Shown: positions 22,627 through 36,332, numbered from the stretch's first letter. The stretch: DNA of 64,000 nt from Babylonia areolata (GCF_041734735.1 NC_134876.1:94316586-94380585), one strand, 5' to 3'. Notes: generated by a model from the sequence alone, not told the origin. Numbers and translations: made by a program.

Positions 22627-24945
22627 GTACATCCGAAAACATTGAGTTGCTCACAGGTAGTTGACATTGTCCATTCAAGGATGAACCCATTTGGGTGTTG
22701 GGTTTTTGTTTCACTTCTCACATGGCCAGCACTTGGTATCAGTGTATTTCTTCTCTTTTTTTTTAATAGGGTACTGATAGCTTTTGATTTCCTCCCAATT
22801 CTTGAGTGTACTACTTTGTTTTCTGTTACCATTCATTATATGAGAACTGCAGTTACTGACCATGCATGTTGTGTCTTGTCCGATGTTGACAATTTCATCA
22901 TCGCCCCAGTAACAAGTTGGAAGGTGGACAGTTTTAATTGTAATGACCCCCTTATGCTGCTGCTTTTTCCCCAAATCTTTGTGAGAAGTGTTAACTGGTG
23001 TATGTTTGAGGGTATGGGGCATCTTGTTTTCCTGACTGCTTTTAATCAAAGACCATGGGCAGGTTTTTCTCATGCTGTGGAAATGCTGAATGAAATTCAC
23101 TTGGTTTTGCTTGTTCCCTTTGTTTTGTTTTGTTTTTCTCCTATGTCTGTACATTTAGTTATGTTTGCAATTTTCTCTGAAAGAGAAGTTTGTAACATGA
23201 ATGTTGATAATGTGCACTTTGTTTTTATTGCTGTAGTTGTATTTCTTATCGGCTTTGATATCTACTTGTTTTTATTGCAATGATTGTAAAGTGTTTAGAG
23301 CTTGTTTTTGTGTTATTTAAGACATGATTAATCATTTATCACTATGTCAAGACTGATAGAATCTAGAAAACTCTATTTAGCCTTTAGTCCATAAAATTTG
23401 GGGATTGGGGATTGCCAGGAATTGGGAATAGGACCTTCACCTCTTCTTGTAAGATTTCAGTTCTCAGCCTGCAACCCTTGAACTGTTCTCTTACAAAATT
23501 CCTATGATATTTTCTCTTAGACTACAACTGTTTCAATTGAAAAAAAATTTATTTTTTTTTAGATGCATCCCAAACATATACATGTATTCTCTGAGCTTGC
23601 AAACCCATTTGGCATTTTCATCTTGCATCCCAATTTTTATGATTGTTCTCTTTCAGATTTGGTTTGATATTCCCTGGGGCTGCTACCCTTTAAACATTTT
23701 CCCTGCCATTTACATTATCTTTCTTAATGTCTCTTCATGGACTAAAACCAGGTTTCCCCTGGCCTGCCATTGTTTGTATGCTTGAATTTTTATTTTCTCC
23801 TTTTGTTTGTCTTGTGTCTAGGAAGGTCCATTTTCTTTCACTGCTCCTTTTTCGTCTGTAGCAGTTCAGTTCCTCATAATGGGAAACTCAGGATGGCAGA
23901 ATATTTGTCATGGGTGTGAAAAAATGTGTGCACACATGTGCACACACACCCTGCAAATGATTGATTACAAGCTTTTTTGTTTGTTTGGTATTGGGTTTTT
24001 TTGTTGTTGTTGTTTGTTTTTGTTTTGTTTTTTTTGGGGGGGGTTGTTGTTTTTCTTGTTTGGTTGGGTTTTTTTTTTTTTTTTACTAATGCCATTCCTT
24101 CCTTGTGAGTCAAAAATTCACTGAACCACATTAAAATTTCACATCTTTCTGTTGTTTTTCTGTTTTATTCTTTGCATTGTCTTTTATTTTGTGTGAATGA
24201 ATTTTCTGTGTCTGTTGTTTCTATATATTTTTTCTGTAGCTCTAAATAAATCAGAAGAATATAAAGCATTTATGCGAAACTGTACAACTTAGCATGCTTG
24301 TGTTGTTTGAAAATAATGATATCATTTGTAGTTTCCTACACCTGTTATTTGAATTATTTTGATTATTTAACATGACACTCAAAGACTTTAGTTACATGAA
24401 ATATCTGATCACTTAATGTTGACTGTTGTTGATGATTGTTGACATTAGAAATAAAGAAATGATATACTCAAGCACTTCTTACAATATAAAATGTAGGGCT
24501 GTTTCATCTTCGAAGAATGTCAGATGAATGGGAAAGTATATAGCTAAACATATTTCTACCTGAAAATTTAATTTACTGTAGAGTTGGGCATGCCACATAA
24601 AACAGTATTGTGTAAAGTGCCTGTCAATATTATATTTAGAATCAATTGGTATATAGATCAGCTATAATGAAGTAGTAGTTGACATAACCCAAGTAACTAA
24701 CTGGTTGTATATGATTTTAAGCATATTAAGAAACAGAACTGTAGTATTGTGAGACTGATAATGTGCTTTGATAAAAAATTTAAAAAAATAAAAATGCTGT
24801 GAACTTTGTCACAGATTGAGGACCTAAAAGTAACATGTTGGAAGCTTTGTCCACCAGTGATAACTGTGTTTGTCAAAGATCAGAAAAAACAGTGTGGTTG
24901 CATCATGATTATAACAGTGGTTTATTCCCGGACATTGTGTTGCAG
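22627..24945. other. Intron
   Basis: AT-rich, with long T and G tracts at about 24000-24085. The frame of the preceding exon's neighbourhood stays open by chance to 23283 but is hydrophobic and is not called. No mobile element was recognised. Confidence 0.8.
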
Positions 24946-25026
24946 AAGAAGCAGCCGAATCCACCCCCAGTTTCGCAGCGGAAGCAGCGACCCGCCTGGC
25001 CTCAGAAACTGACACCGGTGACCAGG
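24946..25026 (+). CDS. ANK: Ankyrin tail exon (81 nt; donor uncertain)
   Basis: The acceptor CATTGTGTTGCAG opens a phase-1 exon reading EEAAESTPSFAAEAATRLAS then ETDTGDQ. Two donors are possible in the same phase: CAGG|GTGTGT (end 25026) or ACCG|GTGACC (end 25017). The choice changes three codons only. The Ala/Glu-rich middle could be helical. Confidence 0.8.
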
Positions 25027-27672
25027 GTGTGTAGCAGCTCCCTCTGTTACTGTGTTCCTGTGTTGTTATTCTCCTTTTGATCCTTCATCATTAGCGTGCA
25101 GCATTAGTGTCCTCAGTTGTTGTTTTTATTATCATTTGGTGTTGTCATCAGGTTTGGTTTTCTTTTTCTTTTCTTTTTTTTTACCCCTATTTTTGTATAG
25201 CAGCTAGTATTGTCAGTTCCCTTTTTGCTCCCCCAGTAGTTGTTCAGAGAGTTATTGAATTCTAGACTGTTCATAAGGTTACAAAAAATGCAGTGACTTA
25301 TGGAATTTTAAAGAGAGGTGACAGACATGCAACTGTGTTGTTTGTTTGAATTTAAAGATGAGAAATGTTCATAAGTCTATGCAGTTTGTGAAGACTACTG
25401 GGAAGGTTGAAAGAGATAATGATTGACATTTTGTTGAAAGGACATGACATTTAATTGAATCAACATGACATTATTGTATGGGCTCTTTTCCTGTCATTTT
25501 TTGTCATTGAAAGTAAAACAAAAAGTGAATAATGGACACTAAAATTTTGACTTTTCCTTTGTTACTGCTCTGCAAAACAGATACAGTAATTCATGAACCA
25601 TAATCTGCTAGAGAGTTTATTCCCCATCACCCACAGAGCAGTGAATTTGATTCATGAATATCTGAGCTTAGTTCATCGCTTTCATCATTGCATAACGACT
25701 TACATCATTTTATCACTGGTGTCAGTGGTGGATGTTGGGTTTCATATTCATTTCCATCATCAGTCAAATCAAAATGTATAGCCCGGTTGGTATTTTTGTA
25801 GATGCATTGCTAGACTTTCATATCTGCAGATATGTATTTGTGTGCTTGTAGTCCAGATGTGTTGTGCGTTTTTTTGTTATCTTGTGGTGCTTGACATTCT
25901 GTCATTGTGATTTGGTTCTGCTCAACCTTATTTGGCTTCAAGAGTGACTGTGTTATTGTGAGTTCATTGTTAATGAGTGATGAAGTTTATTAATTGTTGT
26001 TTTTTCATAAAAGTTAATTGCTTTATTCTGTTTCTTGGTGGTGGGTTTTATTCTTTTCTTTCAGGTTAAGAATGCTTACATCTACTCAGTTATTTCACTT
26101 TCTTTGTATTCTGTCAGGAATTGTTTTTGTATCTCCATAACAAAAAAAAAGGAAAGAAAAAAAGGATGGGTGGGGAGAGTAAAGAAACCAAGAGAAGAAG
26201 GGAAAGACTTAAGCCAAAAAAATGTATGACTTATTTCAAGGGAGGGTTTCAGGGGATGGGGGGCATTGTGTGCACACACAAGTACAAGGGTAGGCAAAAC
26301 ATTTCTCAAAAGGATTTCTTTCCCATTTTTTTAATCGGTTTGTGAGTCTTTTTAATGGATAATCACAAACTGTTGAGCCGTCAAGTGCGTGGAGAGTCAT
26401 TCAGTATCTCTTCAATTTTGGCTTTGTATACAAGCATTAATAAGGCATCAAGGATCACAAAGAAAAGAAAAATGATGGTACTCCAAAAATGTCGCCACAT
26501 TTCTGAATGAAGATGCATGGAAGCTAAAAGCAGCATTATGAATGAATAAATGCAGCTGTCAAACTTTCAGCAAATAGAAAAATATAGTATGTGTAATCTC
26601 TTTCACTTCAAAATTTAAATCATTGCAGTTGTTTAAAAACAAATTGTACACGAAAAGTGTTGCTGCATTTATGCAGGAAAGCACATTGGAACAGCTCAGT
26701 CAAGAAACCATTGCAGTTGTCCAAACTTAGGGCAAATAGAAGGGTATTATGGCGTATCTCTTCCAGTTCCATTTTTGAATTACTGAAGTTGTTTCATCTT
26801 TGGGTATCGGCACACTAAGAAAGGGTGGGGTTTGGATGCGTACACTTGGCCATAAAAGACAGTATGATAAGTGGTTATATCTGACATGTGTAACAATGAA
26901 TATAATTGAGATAGTTTGATTGATTACGGTTCCATTTATTTTAGTGATATTTTTGTGTGGTTGTGGTGGATAATTGGTTTTCATATGATTTTTTGTTGTT
27001 GGTGTTATGGGAGCAGAAACAACTTTTATATAAAGATGAAATCATTTATTTATTTGTTATTCATGAATGAGTTGTTTCTTTTTCTTTTTCCTTGTTATTT
27101 GGTATGTGATTATTGAGCTGCTGTTTTCATGTGGGGTTTTTTGTTTTTTTTCCTTTACATTTTTCCCCTTTTCTACTTTAAAAAATGTATATATTTACTC
27201 ATATGTTGTTGGTTTTTTCCTGTTTATTCAGATGTTTTTGTCTTTTCCTTTTTCCACCATGTTGCCAAAATGAGTGTGGATATCACACATTTTTATGTGG
27301 TAGAAAAGACCGGTAGTTTGGCGTTGTTAAATGTTGGTTGTGTTTTCTCTGTTTGTGTGGTTTTATTTGGGACCCTGTTGTACTTGTTCTCTTTATGGCT
27401 TTTCATGGTTCTTTGCAATAAATCTTGCAATACACATGCCACTGTGCTTGCTTCTTGTACCAGCATATTAAGTGTGGTGGTGCGCGTGGGTGTGGGTGTG
27501 TTTTCCATGTTCCTGTCTTGATTTAAATCCTTTCTTCATTTTTTGTTTTTATCTTTACTAACCAGAGTGCTATCTTCATTCAACTTTTTTACTTTTGCTT
27601 TCAACTTGTATTTCACTCTTTTTTTTTTCTTTTTTATAGGGCACATGTACCTTGTCGAAAATGTGCCATCTA

Positions 27673-27709
<37 letters not shown>

Positions 27710-28185
27710 CAGTTTTCGCACAACATTGGAACAAGGGAAAAGGTATATAGCTTTCAGCTTATGACTACTGTTGGCAGCTCAGCTTTTGTGACAGCTTGTT
27801 AGTGGTTTTAGAAAAAAAATTATGGCTTTTGGTATCAGAGACAGTGCTGGATACATCTGTGTATTTTGTATTATTTTGTAATGTTCAGATGTGAATGATT
27901 TGTTTGTCTTGTTTTCGGTTTCTGCTGTTTTTATTTTTGTTTTATTAGTAATGTAAAATATGTTGTAAGTTTGCATGGAACATGTAAGCCATGGAAGCAT
28001 GTTATATTTGCAGTCATTGTTTTGGTCTGTTTGAAATAAAAATCACAAGTGAAAACAGAAATGTGTTATTTATTTATGTGTGATATTTATTTATGTGTGA
28101 TCTATACAGAATAATAGTTTTCTGTATTGAAGACTACATATGCCAAGAAAAGCCATGCACATATACATGTGCAACACAGTCAGAA

Positions 28186-28282
<97 letters not shown>

Positions 28283-29272
28283 GCATACACACTTTCATAA
28301 TCCTAAACATTTGGAAATGTATATATTGCACATTGTTAAATGTATCAAATAGATCAAATGATGATGTCCATGAGATGTATTCAGTAAAATGTGTCCAGCA
28401 TTTAGCCTGCTTTGCTTAATTCAAGCTTTTATATACAGCCTAGTTGTATTGCTGTATTCTTTATTATCTGATTATTTCCTTTGCTCTGTCTAGATATGAC
28501 ATTCTGCTGACAGCTCTTGCTTTTCTTATAGTTTATCAGCTTAAAAGAACTGTTTTTATGTTCGGTATATTTTACTTCAGACTATTAAACATCAGTTGCT
28601 GCTTATTTTTACATTTTCATTTCTAACATATTTGACTAACAACAGCTTACATCTCTTTCTGCTTTTCACATTGAGGCCTTTAGCTCTTTTTTTTTTTTTT
28701 TTTTAGCTTGAGACTCATGGCTGATGTGTCATTCCATCTCATCTCCTTCATATCAGTCTCTAGGTGTGCACACAATTATTTGATCTTTTGAAATCAGTTT
28801 GTTCTTTTTCATAATAATGCTGACAGTTGGATACCTTTTGTTTGTGACATTTTGAGATAAGATTAATTTTGCTGCATAGTGTTGGGATGATAGTTCTTTT
28901 CCTTTGTTATGTAAAAAAAAAAAAAAAAAAAAAAATTAAGTAGGTAAAATAAAATCATGCAGATTGATTATGATGATGCAATATATTCACATGGCATAGC
29001 AGTCACCAAGGTTGTGGAAGAGCAGATGAGATTTTCTTGGAAGTGGTGGATGTTATTAGTTTTTTTTTAATTTTTATCTTGCATGCTAATATGATTTCTT
29101 GGAGAAGCAAAAAGCCTCAAAGGAGCATAAGCTTGAGCTGTGTTTAATGCAGGCCATTACAGATGACTATCATAAAGACCATAGATGACTATCATAGAGA
29201 GCGTCTTTTAAATTTGTATTGTGGGTATTGGAGGTGATATGCTGATTCCATTACCCATGCTCCACTTTTCAG
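25027..29272. other. Intron
   Basis: About 4.2 kb, mostly AT-rich. It holds (CA)n at about 27673-27705, the CT/CA compound run at 28187-28281, T runs near 28685 and a poly-A run near 28912-28935. No exon or mobile element was recognised. Confidence 0.8.
28187..28281. repeat. (CT)n(CA)n compound microsatellite
   Basis: About 40 bp of CT joined directly to about 55 bp of CA. Confidence 0.95.
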
Positions 29273-29911
29273 TGAGCGCTCCAGCAGACATCTACGGCAG
29301 CGATGTTGACGGCAAGATCCATCCCACAGAGACTGATGCATTCTTCAGACAACCTGCCAAGCAGGATGGAACTGTCACTATGTCAGACCAGGTGCAAAGT
29401 CCTCAAGAAAGTGACAAACTGTCAGACCAAGTGCAGAGTCCTCAGTCAGAAGGATCATTTAAAGAGGAACCTTCCCCTGTGCCAGAACCTGCCATGCCTG
29501 ATGACTTTGTTGAAGATGACAGGGAGATTGGAGATGTGGCTGGTGAGGGCTTTGAGCTGGAAGCAGAGCTTGGACAGGAGACCTTCATTGACAGACATGA
29601 AGAAACTGTCCCTGTGTCATCTCCCATAAAGCTGACAGGACAGAGGCCAAGCACTCAAGATCAGTTTGGATTTCCACCAGGAGACTTTACATTAACTGGA
29701 ACACCACTGGTAGGACAAAGGTTAGACACTGAAGGACAAAGGCCAGATTCTGCAGGACAAAGGCTGGACGCTGAAGAACAATTTGGTGTTCCACCAGGAG
29801 ACTTTACAACAGCAGTAGGAGTTCCTTCTGTGGACGGAACAGAGCAGCCGGCAAGAATTGGTCATGAGGAAGATCAAGATCAAGCCATGCCTGGGGCAGA
29901 GCCAGAAGAAG
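29273..29911 (+). CDS. ANK: Ankyrin tail exon (639 nt) with short internal repeats
   Basis: The acceptor CTCCACTTTTCAG and the donor GAAG|GTACTG bound 213 codons, phase 1 both ends. The segment is acidic and rich in Gln, Pro and Asp. It contains short duplications: SDQVQSPQ twice (about residues 38-57), GQR(L/P)D three times, and FG(F/V)PPGDFT twice (about residues 137 and 179). ETFIDRHEE near the middle resembles the DR-E-F modules of the giant exons. There is no globular domain that I recognise. Read past the donor, the frame stops after four codons. Confidence 0.9.
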
Positions 29912-31020
29912 GTACTGCAATTTGACGTGAGCTTGTTTGAGTCAGTCCGCCTCAGTACCAGTACATCTGTGGTTCATACTCAGGGAGCTTTATTCAGGGA
30001 GTCCACTGAATGGGTGGACTGTTAACTGTTACCTCCACTGCATCATATGTCAGTGGCTGTTCGTGTTTTCACAGTTATGTGTTAGAATGAGCTGTCAGTG
30101 TTGTGGCTTATGTCTTGATTTTTAAGCCATGTATTTACAGATGAGCAGTTCATCTCGTTTTTCTTCTTCTCTCTCTCTTTTTTGTTGTTGTTTGTTTGTT
30201 CTTAAGCTTTGCATGTGATTGTTGTGCAGCATGCCATATTGTTGAATCATTTACTTTCTTCATTAGATCTGGTGTTCAGTCATGTCTTAAACTTAAGTGT
30301 GAATGAAACAAGAGAGTAATACAGTTTGGAAGTAAGGCTAACACTGAAAACAGTGCAGCTATTGTGAGCAGTTTTCAGGCGGAAAAATTATGGTTACTGT
30401 ATTCATCACAAAAAAGCTTCCATTACATTCAAGGCGCAGCTTTCCCTGACTGGGGAACAATCCCCCATTTAAAAAGTGAAATACCACTGGAAAAAATGAA
30501 ATCCATATAAACACCCAATGGTGAAGAGAGAGAGAGAGAGAATGTTGCTGAAATAGCTTTTCACAGTTCATTGGTTCTAAACTATAAAAAAATTAAAAAA
30601 ATAAAAAATATTTTTAAAAAAACTCCTCCAGAAACAGCAACAAGAAAGAAGGTGCTTTTCAATTTCAATTTCCTTCTGCAATATCTTGCTTTGTCTTCAA
30701 GGATATAAAATTCCTACCATAAGTCATCACACCCATGTGATCATTTTAATCAGGAAGAAAATCAGGATTATGCTACCTTACTCTGCTTAAAAAAAAAAGA
30801 AATGAACTGATCCTTTGCAGGGTCTGTTCCATCATTCTCTCCAGTTGTCAGCTCCATCATCAAGTCTTTTCAGCTCACTCAAACTGATAAGCAAAAATGA
30901 AGGTTCTGTGAAAGAAAATGGCTTAATTGTCTTTCAAATGGAAATGCAATAAAAGGGATCAAAAAAGAAAAAGAAAACAATGACCCAAAAGGTGCTGTTT
31001 TCCTGGACTGTCTCTCAATT

Positions 31021-31290
31021 CTCAAAGAAGGTACCATGTTTAACTGTAATGAAACCAAGTGATGATCACTTTGTCCTCAAAGAAGGTACCATGTTTAACT
31101 GTAATGAAACCAAGTGATGATCATTTTCTCCTCAAAGAAGGTACCATGTTTAACTGTAATGAAACCAAGTGATGATCATTTTCTCCTTAATGAAGGTGCC
31201 GTATTTAACTGTTATGAAACCAAGTAATGATCATTTTCTCCTCAAAGAAGGTACCATGTTTAATTGAAATGAAAGCAAGTGATGATGAGT
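31021..31290. repeat. 55-bp tandem repeat, 5 copies
   Basis: CTCAAAGAAGGTACCATGTT recurs at 31021, 31076, 31131, 31186 and 31241, always 55 bp apart. The first three copies are almost identical; the fourth and fifth have several differences. Each unit holds AAGAAG|GTACC, which resembles a splice donor. Confidence 0.95.
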
Positions 31291-31303
31291 TTTCTTTCTT
31301 TAG

Positions 31304-31330
31304 GGGACTTTCAGGTTGGTGAAGAAAAAG
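31304..31330 (+). CDS. Candidate 27-nt microexon
   Basis: A strong pyrimidine tract and acceptor (GTTTTCTTTCTTTAG) precede 27 nt reading GDFQVGEEK in the gene's frame, then AAAG|GTAAAA. Both ends are phase 1, as for all neighbours. GDF recalls the PPGDFT motifs of the previous exon. It lies 14 nt after the 55-bp minisatellite. Plausible but unproven. Confidence 0.45.
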
Positions 31331-33701
31331 GTAAAAAGTAGTTTAAGAAATAACCATAAGGAAACAGATAGTGAAATATCTTTATAACTTGCCAGATGTT
31401 TTAAAAAATAAATGAATTACTCTTCTCCAAATTTCCTTCTCTTTATCATGTCCGTTTTGTTAGTTTATCAACAACAACAAAAGAAAACTATTTTCCCATG
31501 CTACCAAACACCAGAACAGAAAGAAATTAAAATCCTTGACGGCCTGTCCTAGTAACAATGGAACAACTAACAGCTCCATTCTCAGAGTCTTTCATCCAGC
31601 TCAAACCAAGGACCAACACTGAAGAAGACTTGTGAAATGAATCAGTTCAGTTTGGAATTCAACTGTCTAATAAAAGAGTCATCTAGAGATAAAATGACCA
31701 TCCTTTGGCTTGACTGCAGTCCAACCCTGTAGCTTCCTTGTGAAGGACCTGGAGAGGTTTCAGATTAATTGACTTTTCAACATTGTTTTGTTGCTCTTAG
31801 GCTGGTTTTCATTTCTGACAGGTTTTCAGCCCTGAAATGGCTCCTTGAGGTCAGTTGGGCTATAAACAACATGATCTGACCTAGAGAGATACTGATCATC
31901 CTTTAGGGTGAATTAGATTTTGTCTCCCTTTTTGAAAAAACAACAACAAAACAGTTCTTCAGTTTTATTTCAGATTCAGTCACAGTACTTTTTTTACTTC
32001 CATTCTTTTGTGTGAATGAAATAAAAAGGCTGGGATGGAGTTGAAGGCTGTTGTAAATTACATCAGACTCTTCAGGGGTGGTTTTATGGTGAAGTTGGGA
32101 AACATAATCCTAACTGCTTTTTAGATAAGAATCAATTTAAGGGGGAAAAAAACCACATGACAAATACAGATGGTTCATGAAAAAAACCCAATTCTTGCTC
32201 TGGATACTCTTGTCAATCATTAAAACTTATTATAACACATTACTTTATGCTGAATTCTGTTGAAATTTGCGCATGCACATGCATGCGCACACAAATATGC
32301 GCACACACACATGAAAGCACACACAGAGAAATGAACACCCATTTCACCCCTTAAAAAAAAAGGGTTAAAGAAAGTGAGAATCTGTTCTGTTACAAACACA
32401 CACTCCCTAAGAATTCAAATCCATGTTCTGTGCAGAGATAAACAAATTCTGTAGCAAACAAGACGGTCACCAGAAAAGTTGTAGATTGCATACAAACTTT
32501 TGAATATGACACAAAATCTTTAACAACCACTTACTGATGCTGCTCTTCCAAAGCAGTCTGAATCTCGATGACAATTAATGATGACATTACAGACAGCAAT
32601 TACTGATGGACTGTAAAAGATGGGTGTGGCTATGATAAATGTGGTGATATAATATTGCAGAGTGCAGTTTGCAGATTTGCCCAACCAGAAATGTAACAGG
32701 TCAGGTTTCAATCCATGGTCTAATTTTTATTAGGACTGCTTCTGTATTGCTATGGCATATGAGTATCATATGTACATGTATACATATTTATAACCATAAT
32801 CAGAATGACTATCTCACTATGGCCTGTGCAGTTGTTTGGGCCATAAGCAACAATGATGCTGATGGTGACCATCTCGCATAATTGATGTATTACACTGTTT
32901 CATATTCTGTGTGCTTGTTATGCCATTTTTTTTATTTTTGTTGTTTGAAACTCTTTATTTCTATGCACTGTCTGTTTTGTAAACATCATTGCATGTGTCA
33001 CATGCTGATGTTTTGTATGTTCTGTTCCATGCTGTCAAGCTTGTGAATAAGATTTGTGATATGTGGAAATAGTGAAGGGATGTGTTCCAAGTGTACCCCT
33101 TCTGTTAACATGTATCCAGCACTGCAGTATTTCTGTCTGATACACCATCAACATAGTTCTGAGTATCTTGTACACTTTTCATTACAATTTCTTTGGTAAA
33201 GAAACAACTAGACACCACATCATTCATCTGATACACTCAGATAGCTATCATTATCGTCACCCATTAGGTGTTATTGAAAAATAGTACTCTATAAAGAATG
33301 TTTGCAAACTATCGAACAAAGACATGGTCTTCCAAAGGATAAATGTACTTTGTTTGATGGTTACTCTCACTTTATTTTATCTTCAACAGATAAGCTCTCT
33401 TTATACTCATTTACCCTCTTCATCCCAGACCTTTCTATACCTTGCCTGTAGCCTGTACACTCCTTGCATGCATAAAAACAAAACTGCCAGCACTGAGAAA
33501 CGTTGAAAATGGCAAAGGACAGATAGTTGCTGTACCATGTGCCATGAGTAGCAGACGTGCATTTTAAAGTCAAATGATGCTCTGTTGTAAAGGGAGATCA
33601 GTAGATGCTTGAGCACTGTTTTATGTGGTATTAGCTGGTGTCTGACATTGCAAGTAAACAGTTTTGTTCATATTTTCATAATTAGAGCCAGAGCACAGCA
33701 T

Positions 33702-33751
33702 GCTTGCAAACAAATAGCTGTTAATGTGTGTGTGTGTGTGTGTGTGTGTGT

Positions 33752-33783
<32 letters not shown>

Positions 33784-33823
33784 GGATGCTTCCAAACAAA
33801 TATCAGCTGTTAATATGTATGTG
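33702..33823. repeat. 86-bp duplication carrying a (TG)n(TA)n microsatellite
   Basis: GCTTGCAAACAAATAGCTGTTAAT (33702) recurs as a near copy at 33788 with a 3-bp insertion. The TG run and TA run at 33725-33783 lie between the copies, and a shorter TG/TA run follows the second copy. Confidence 0.8.
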
Positions 33824-35125
33824 TATATATATAGAGAGAGAGAGAGATACACACAAATATACATGAAGATAACCTTTCAAAGATGTAAATTATTGTTCAA
33901 AAAAGCAACAACAAAATACATGATTTGATCATTGAAAAAAAGAAAATGAAACTTATCTCGTATTGGTGTTGCTGCGGCACGTTTAACCGTTTTCAAAATT
34001 AAAAAGTGCAAGCATTGACAAAAGTGTATGAGGAGACATAAGCATATCAGTATGTCTGGAACATTGTTTCTGTATCGCTTGTAGACTGGTATGGTATGCT
34101 TGGCCTTTTACACACTGTGCAGATTGTACTCATAGCTTTAGTCAAAAAAAAAAAAAAAAATCTTCCCTTGTGCTCATGCTCGGCGCTGTTTGTCACAGAG
34201 ATGGGGTGTTGTTTACATTGTTGTATGTAATTTATTGCAAATTTTCTGTTCCATATGAAACACTTGTGAGGATAGTAAATGGAAGATTGAGCACAAAGTC
34301 AGATGTTGAATGTTTATATAGTGGTACAGATGCATGTCAAATTAGATTCATTGATCAATGCTTCTGCAGATCATTTTACAAGACAGTGAGCCATAGCTTA
34401 TTATTCTTGTTCTACTGAGAAAGAATCAATTCAGTTCAGTTCATTCAAAAACACTTTAGTAATCCACATGGAAATTAACATGTGCAATCACGTGTGAAAG
34501 TAGAATTGGAACTGTCATGCATCAACAAGTATACTTCCTTACAAAATGTTTATTAGCAGTTTTGGGAGCAGTATAAGTCAGTCTCCATACAGATGCAGTG
34601 TCTGTTATTGTTCTCTTGAACTGCGCTCTGTTGCCATGTTTAACTTGAACTGATCATTGGAAGGGGACAATGTCAGCTGAAGATACATAGCTTATTCATC
34701 TTAAAAGTGTTTGCCTTCAGGCTGCTTTCTATTGTGGTTTTACATTTTGTGGATTCGAACAGTTGATCTGATCCATGGTTGAATGATTTTCTGAAAATGG
34801 TGAAGGTTTGAGTCAAATCTACAGCAAAGCACAAACAGTTTTTTCACTCATTCCAAATGATTGACATCAGCTTCTGTTTTCACAATTAATGGAAAAGGAT
34901 TAATCAGTGCTTCATTTGTGTTTGCCCTTCCAAACATCACACTGTCATCCCCATCAACAACAGTGTATTTTGAATCTTTATATTGACCAAACATTTTCCC
35001 ATTTACTAACAAATTTCCAACTGATGTTTCCAGTACCATTGTATGTATGGGGCCTAAAAACTAAAATCTTTGAATATTTCACAAAGTAACAAAATCTGAA
35101 TTTAAGTGAGTGAATGACAGACTGT

Positions 35126-35219
35126 GATGGCAAGGGTCCTCTTATACCTCCTAACTGTGATGGCAAGGGTCCTCTTATACCTCCGAACATGTGTCCTCTT
35201 ATACCTCCTAACATGTCTC
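35126..35219. repeat. Short tandem repeat with unit CCTCTTATACCTCC
   Basis: CCTCTTATACCTCC occurs four times, twice preceded by GATGGCAAGGGT. It is open in frame with the next exon (PLIPPN units) but lies upstream of that exon's acceptor. Confidence 0.85.
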
Positions 35220-35375
35220 CGTGTATCCAAGATTGCTCTGTTGACACCAGTTTCAGCATGGTTGTATCGTTTAGAAAATATCCCTTGTCCTCCGTGACTT
35301 TAGTGGAACAAGTAGTTGGAGGAAGAACTCCTCTTCGTTGCCTCACTGTGTCTTCTCTCTGTCTCTTCCTTTCAG

Positions 35376-36332
35376 TTTTCGATTCTGCAGTGTCAGCAGG
35401 AGAAACTGTGTATGAAGAAACCAGTCCTGATGGGAAAACTGTCACATACCGTCGCACTCAACCCTCAGCTGGTGGCCCAGGTGCAGTAAGAGTGGTGGAA
35501 GGTCCAGAGAGAGAGACCACTGAAGTCCAGGAAAAAAGTGAAATCCTGCCTGATGGGACTTACCACTCCACTCAGGTGGTCACCCATCAAAAGGTGAAAC
35601 ATGTCCTCCGCTCTATCCCGTCACAGACTGGCGATGAAGAGGTGATTGAAGAAGAAGATGTGAAAACTCCCAAGAAACAGGAGATCATCGAAATGTTCGA
35701 CCAGCCTCCCAAGTTGGTCCAGGACTCAGAGGAAATTGAACAGGTGCTGGAAGATGGCACGAAGGTGAAGAGACAGGTGGTGATGAACCGCATGGTGCAC
35801 ATGATTAAGATGCGTCACGAGTCGTTTGATGAGGAAGGGCACAAAGTGGAGGAGAACTACGAGATAGAGGAGGTGATCCCTGGCACAGAGTCAGCCTTTG
35901 TGGCCGGCGTGGACTCTGACTATGAAGAGGAACAGGAGAAGAAGCGCACAGCATCACTGGGAGAGGCAGAGGCGGTCATGCATGCCGACACGATGATCAA
36001 ACCGGGGGTCCCTGCCAGTGAGACCACCACCACCGTGCGATCTCCTTCAGAAGAAGCCACAGACAGAGCTGTAGTCACTGAAGAGCGTGTGAGTTCCACC
36101 AGCCTTGACCGGGTCTCTTCCCAGCCTGTGTCCTACGTTCAGGAGGGCCGTGTTGGCGACACCAGTGGTGAACTGGAGGACATTGAGGAGGAGGCTAGCC
36201 GCCCTACAGTCCAGCCCACTGTGGTGTCTGGTGATCTGGAGGAATCGGAAAGTCATGGTGTTGTGGAAACCTCTGCTGGTGTTTTGGAGGACATGATCAA
36301 CAAAGGACAGCTGCCCCTCCAAGACACTGCAG
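35376..36332 (+). CDS. ANK: Ankyrin tail exon (957 nt) with DG-centred segments
   Basis: The acceptor GTCTCTTCCTTTCAG and the donor GCAG|GTAATT bound 319 codons, phase 1 both ends. The N-terminal half alternates acidic and basic strand-like segments around Asp-Gly turns: SPDGKTVTYRRT, LPDGTYHSTQVV and LEDGTKVKRQVVMNRM, then EEGHKVEENYEIEEVIPG. Similar DG-T-V-R segments are, from memory, typical of ankyrin C-terminal regions. The second half is a Ser/Thr/Glu-rich disordered segment. The frame upstream of the acceptor is open back to an ATG at 35114, so an alternative 5' start cannot be excluded. Confidence 0.9.

Larger units (their letters stand above)
29912..35375. other. Longest small-exon intron (5.5 kb)
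   Basis: It holds the 55-bp minisatellite (31021-31290), a candidate microexon (31304-31330), the TG/TA repeat at 33725-33783 inside an 86-bp duplication, and a PLIPPN-coding repeat at 35126-35219. The rest is AT-rich and unremarkable. Confidence 0.8.

Noticed and set aside
22558-23283. 241-codon plus-strand frame overlapping the exon 22483-22626
   Set aside because: Wrong frame for the exon and mostly in AT-rich intron with a hydrophobic, low-complexity translation; no splice support.
27129-27521. 130-codon plus-strand open frame, Phe/Val-rich
   Set aside because: T-rich intron sequence; biased translation without splice or codon support.
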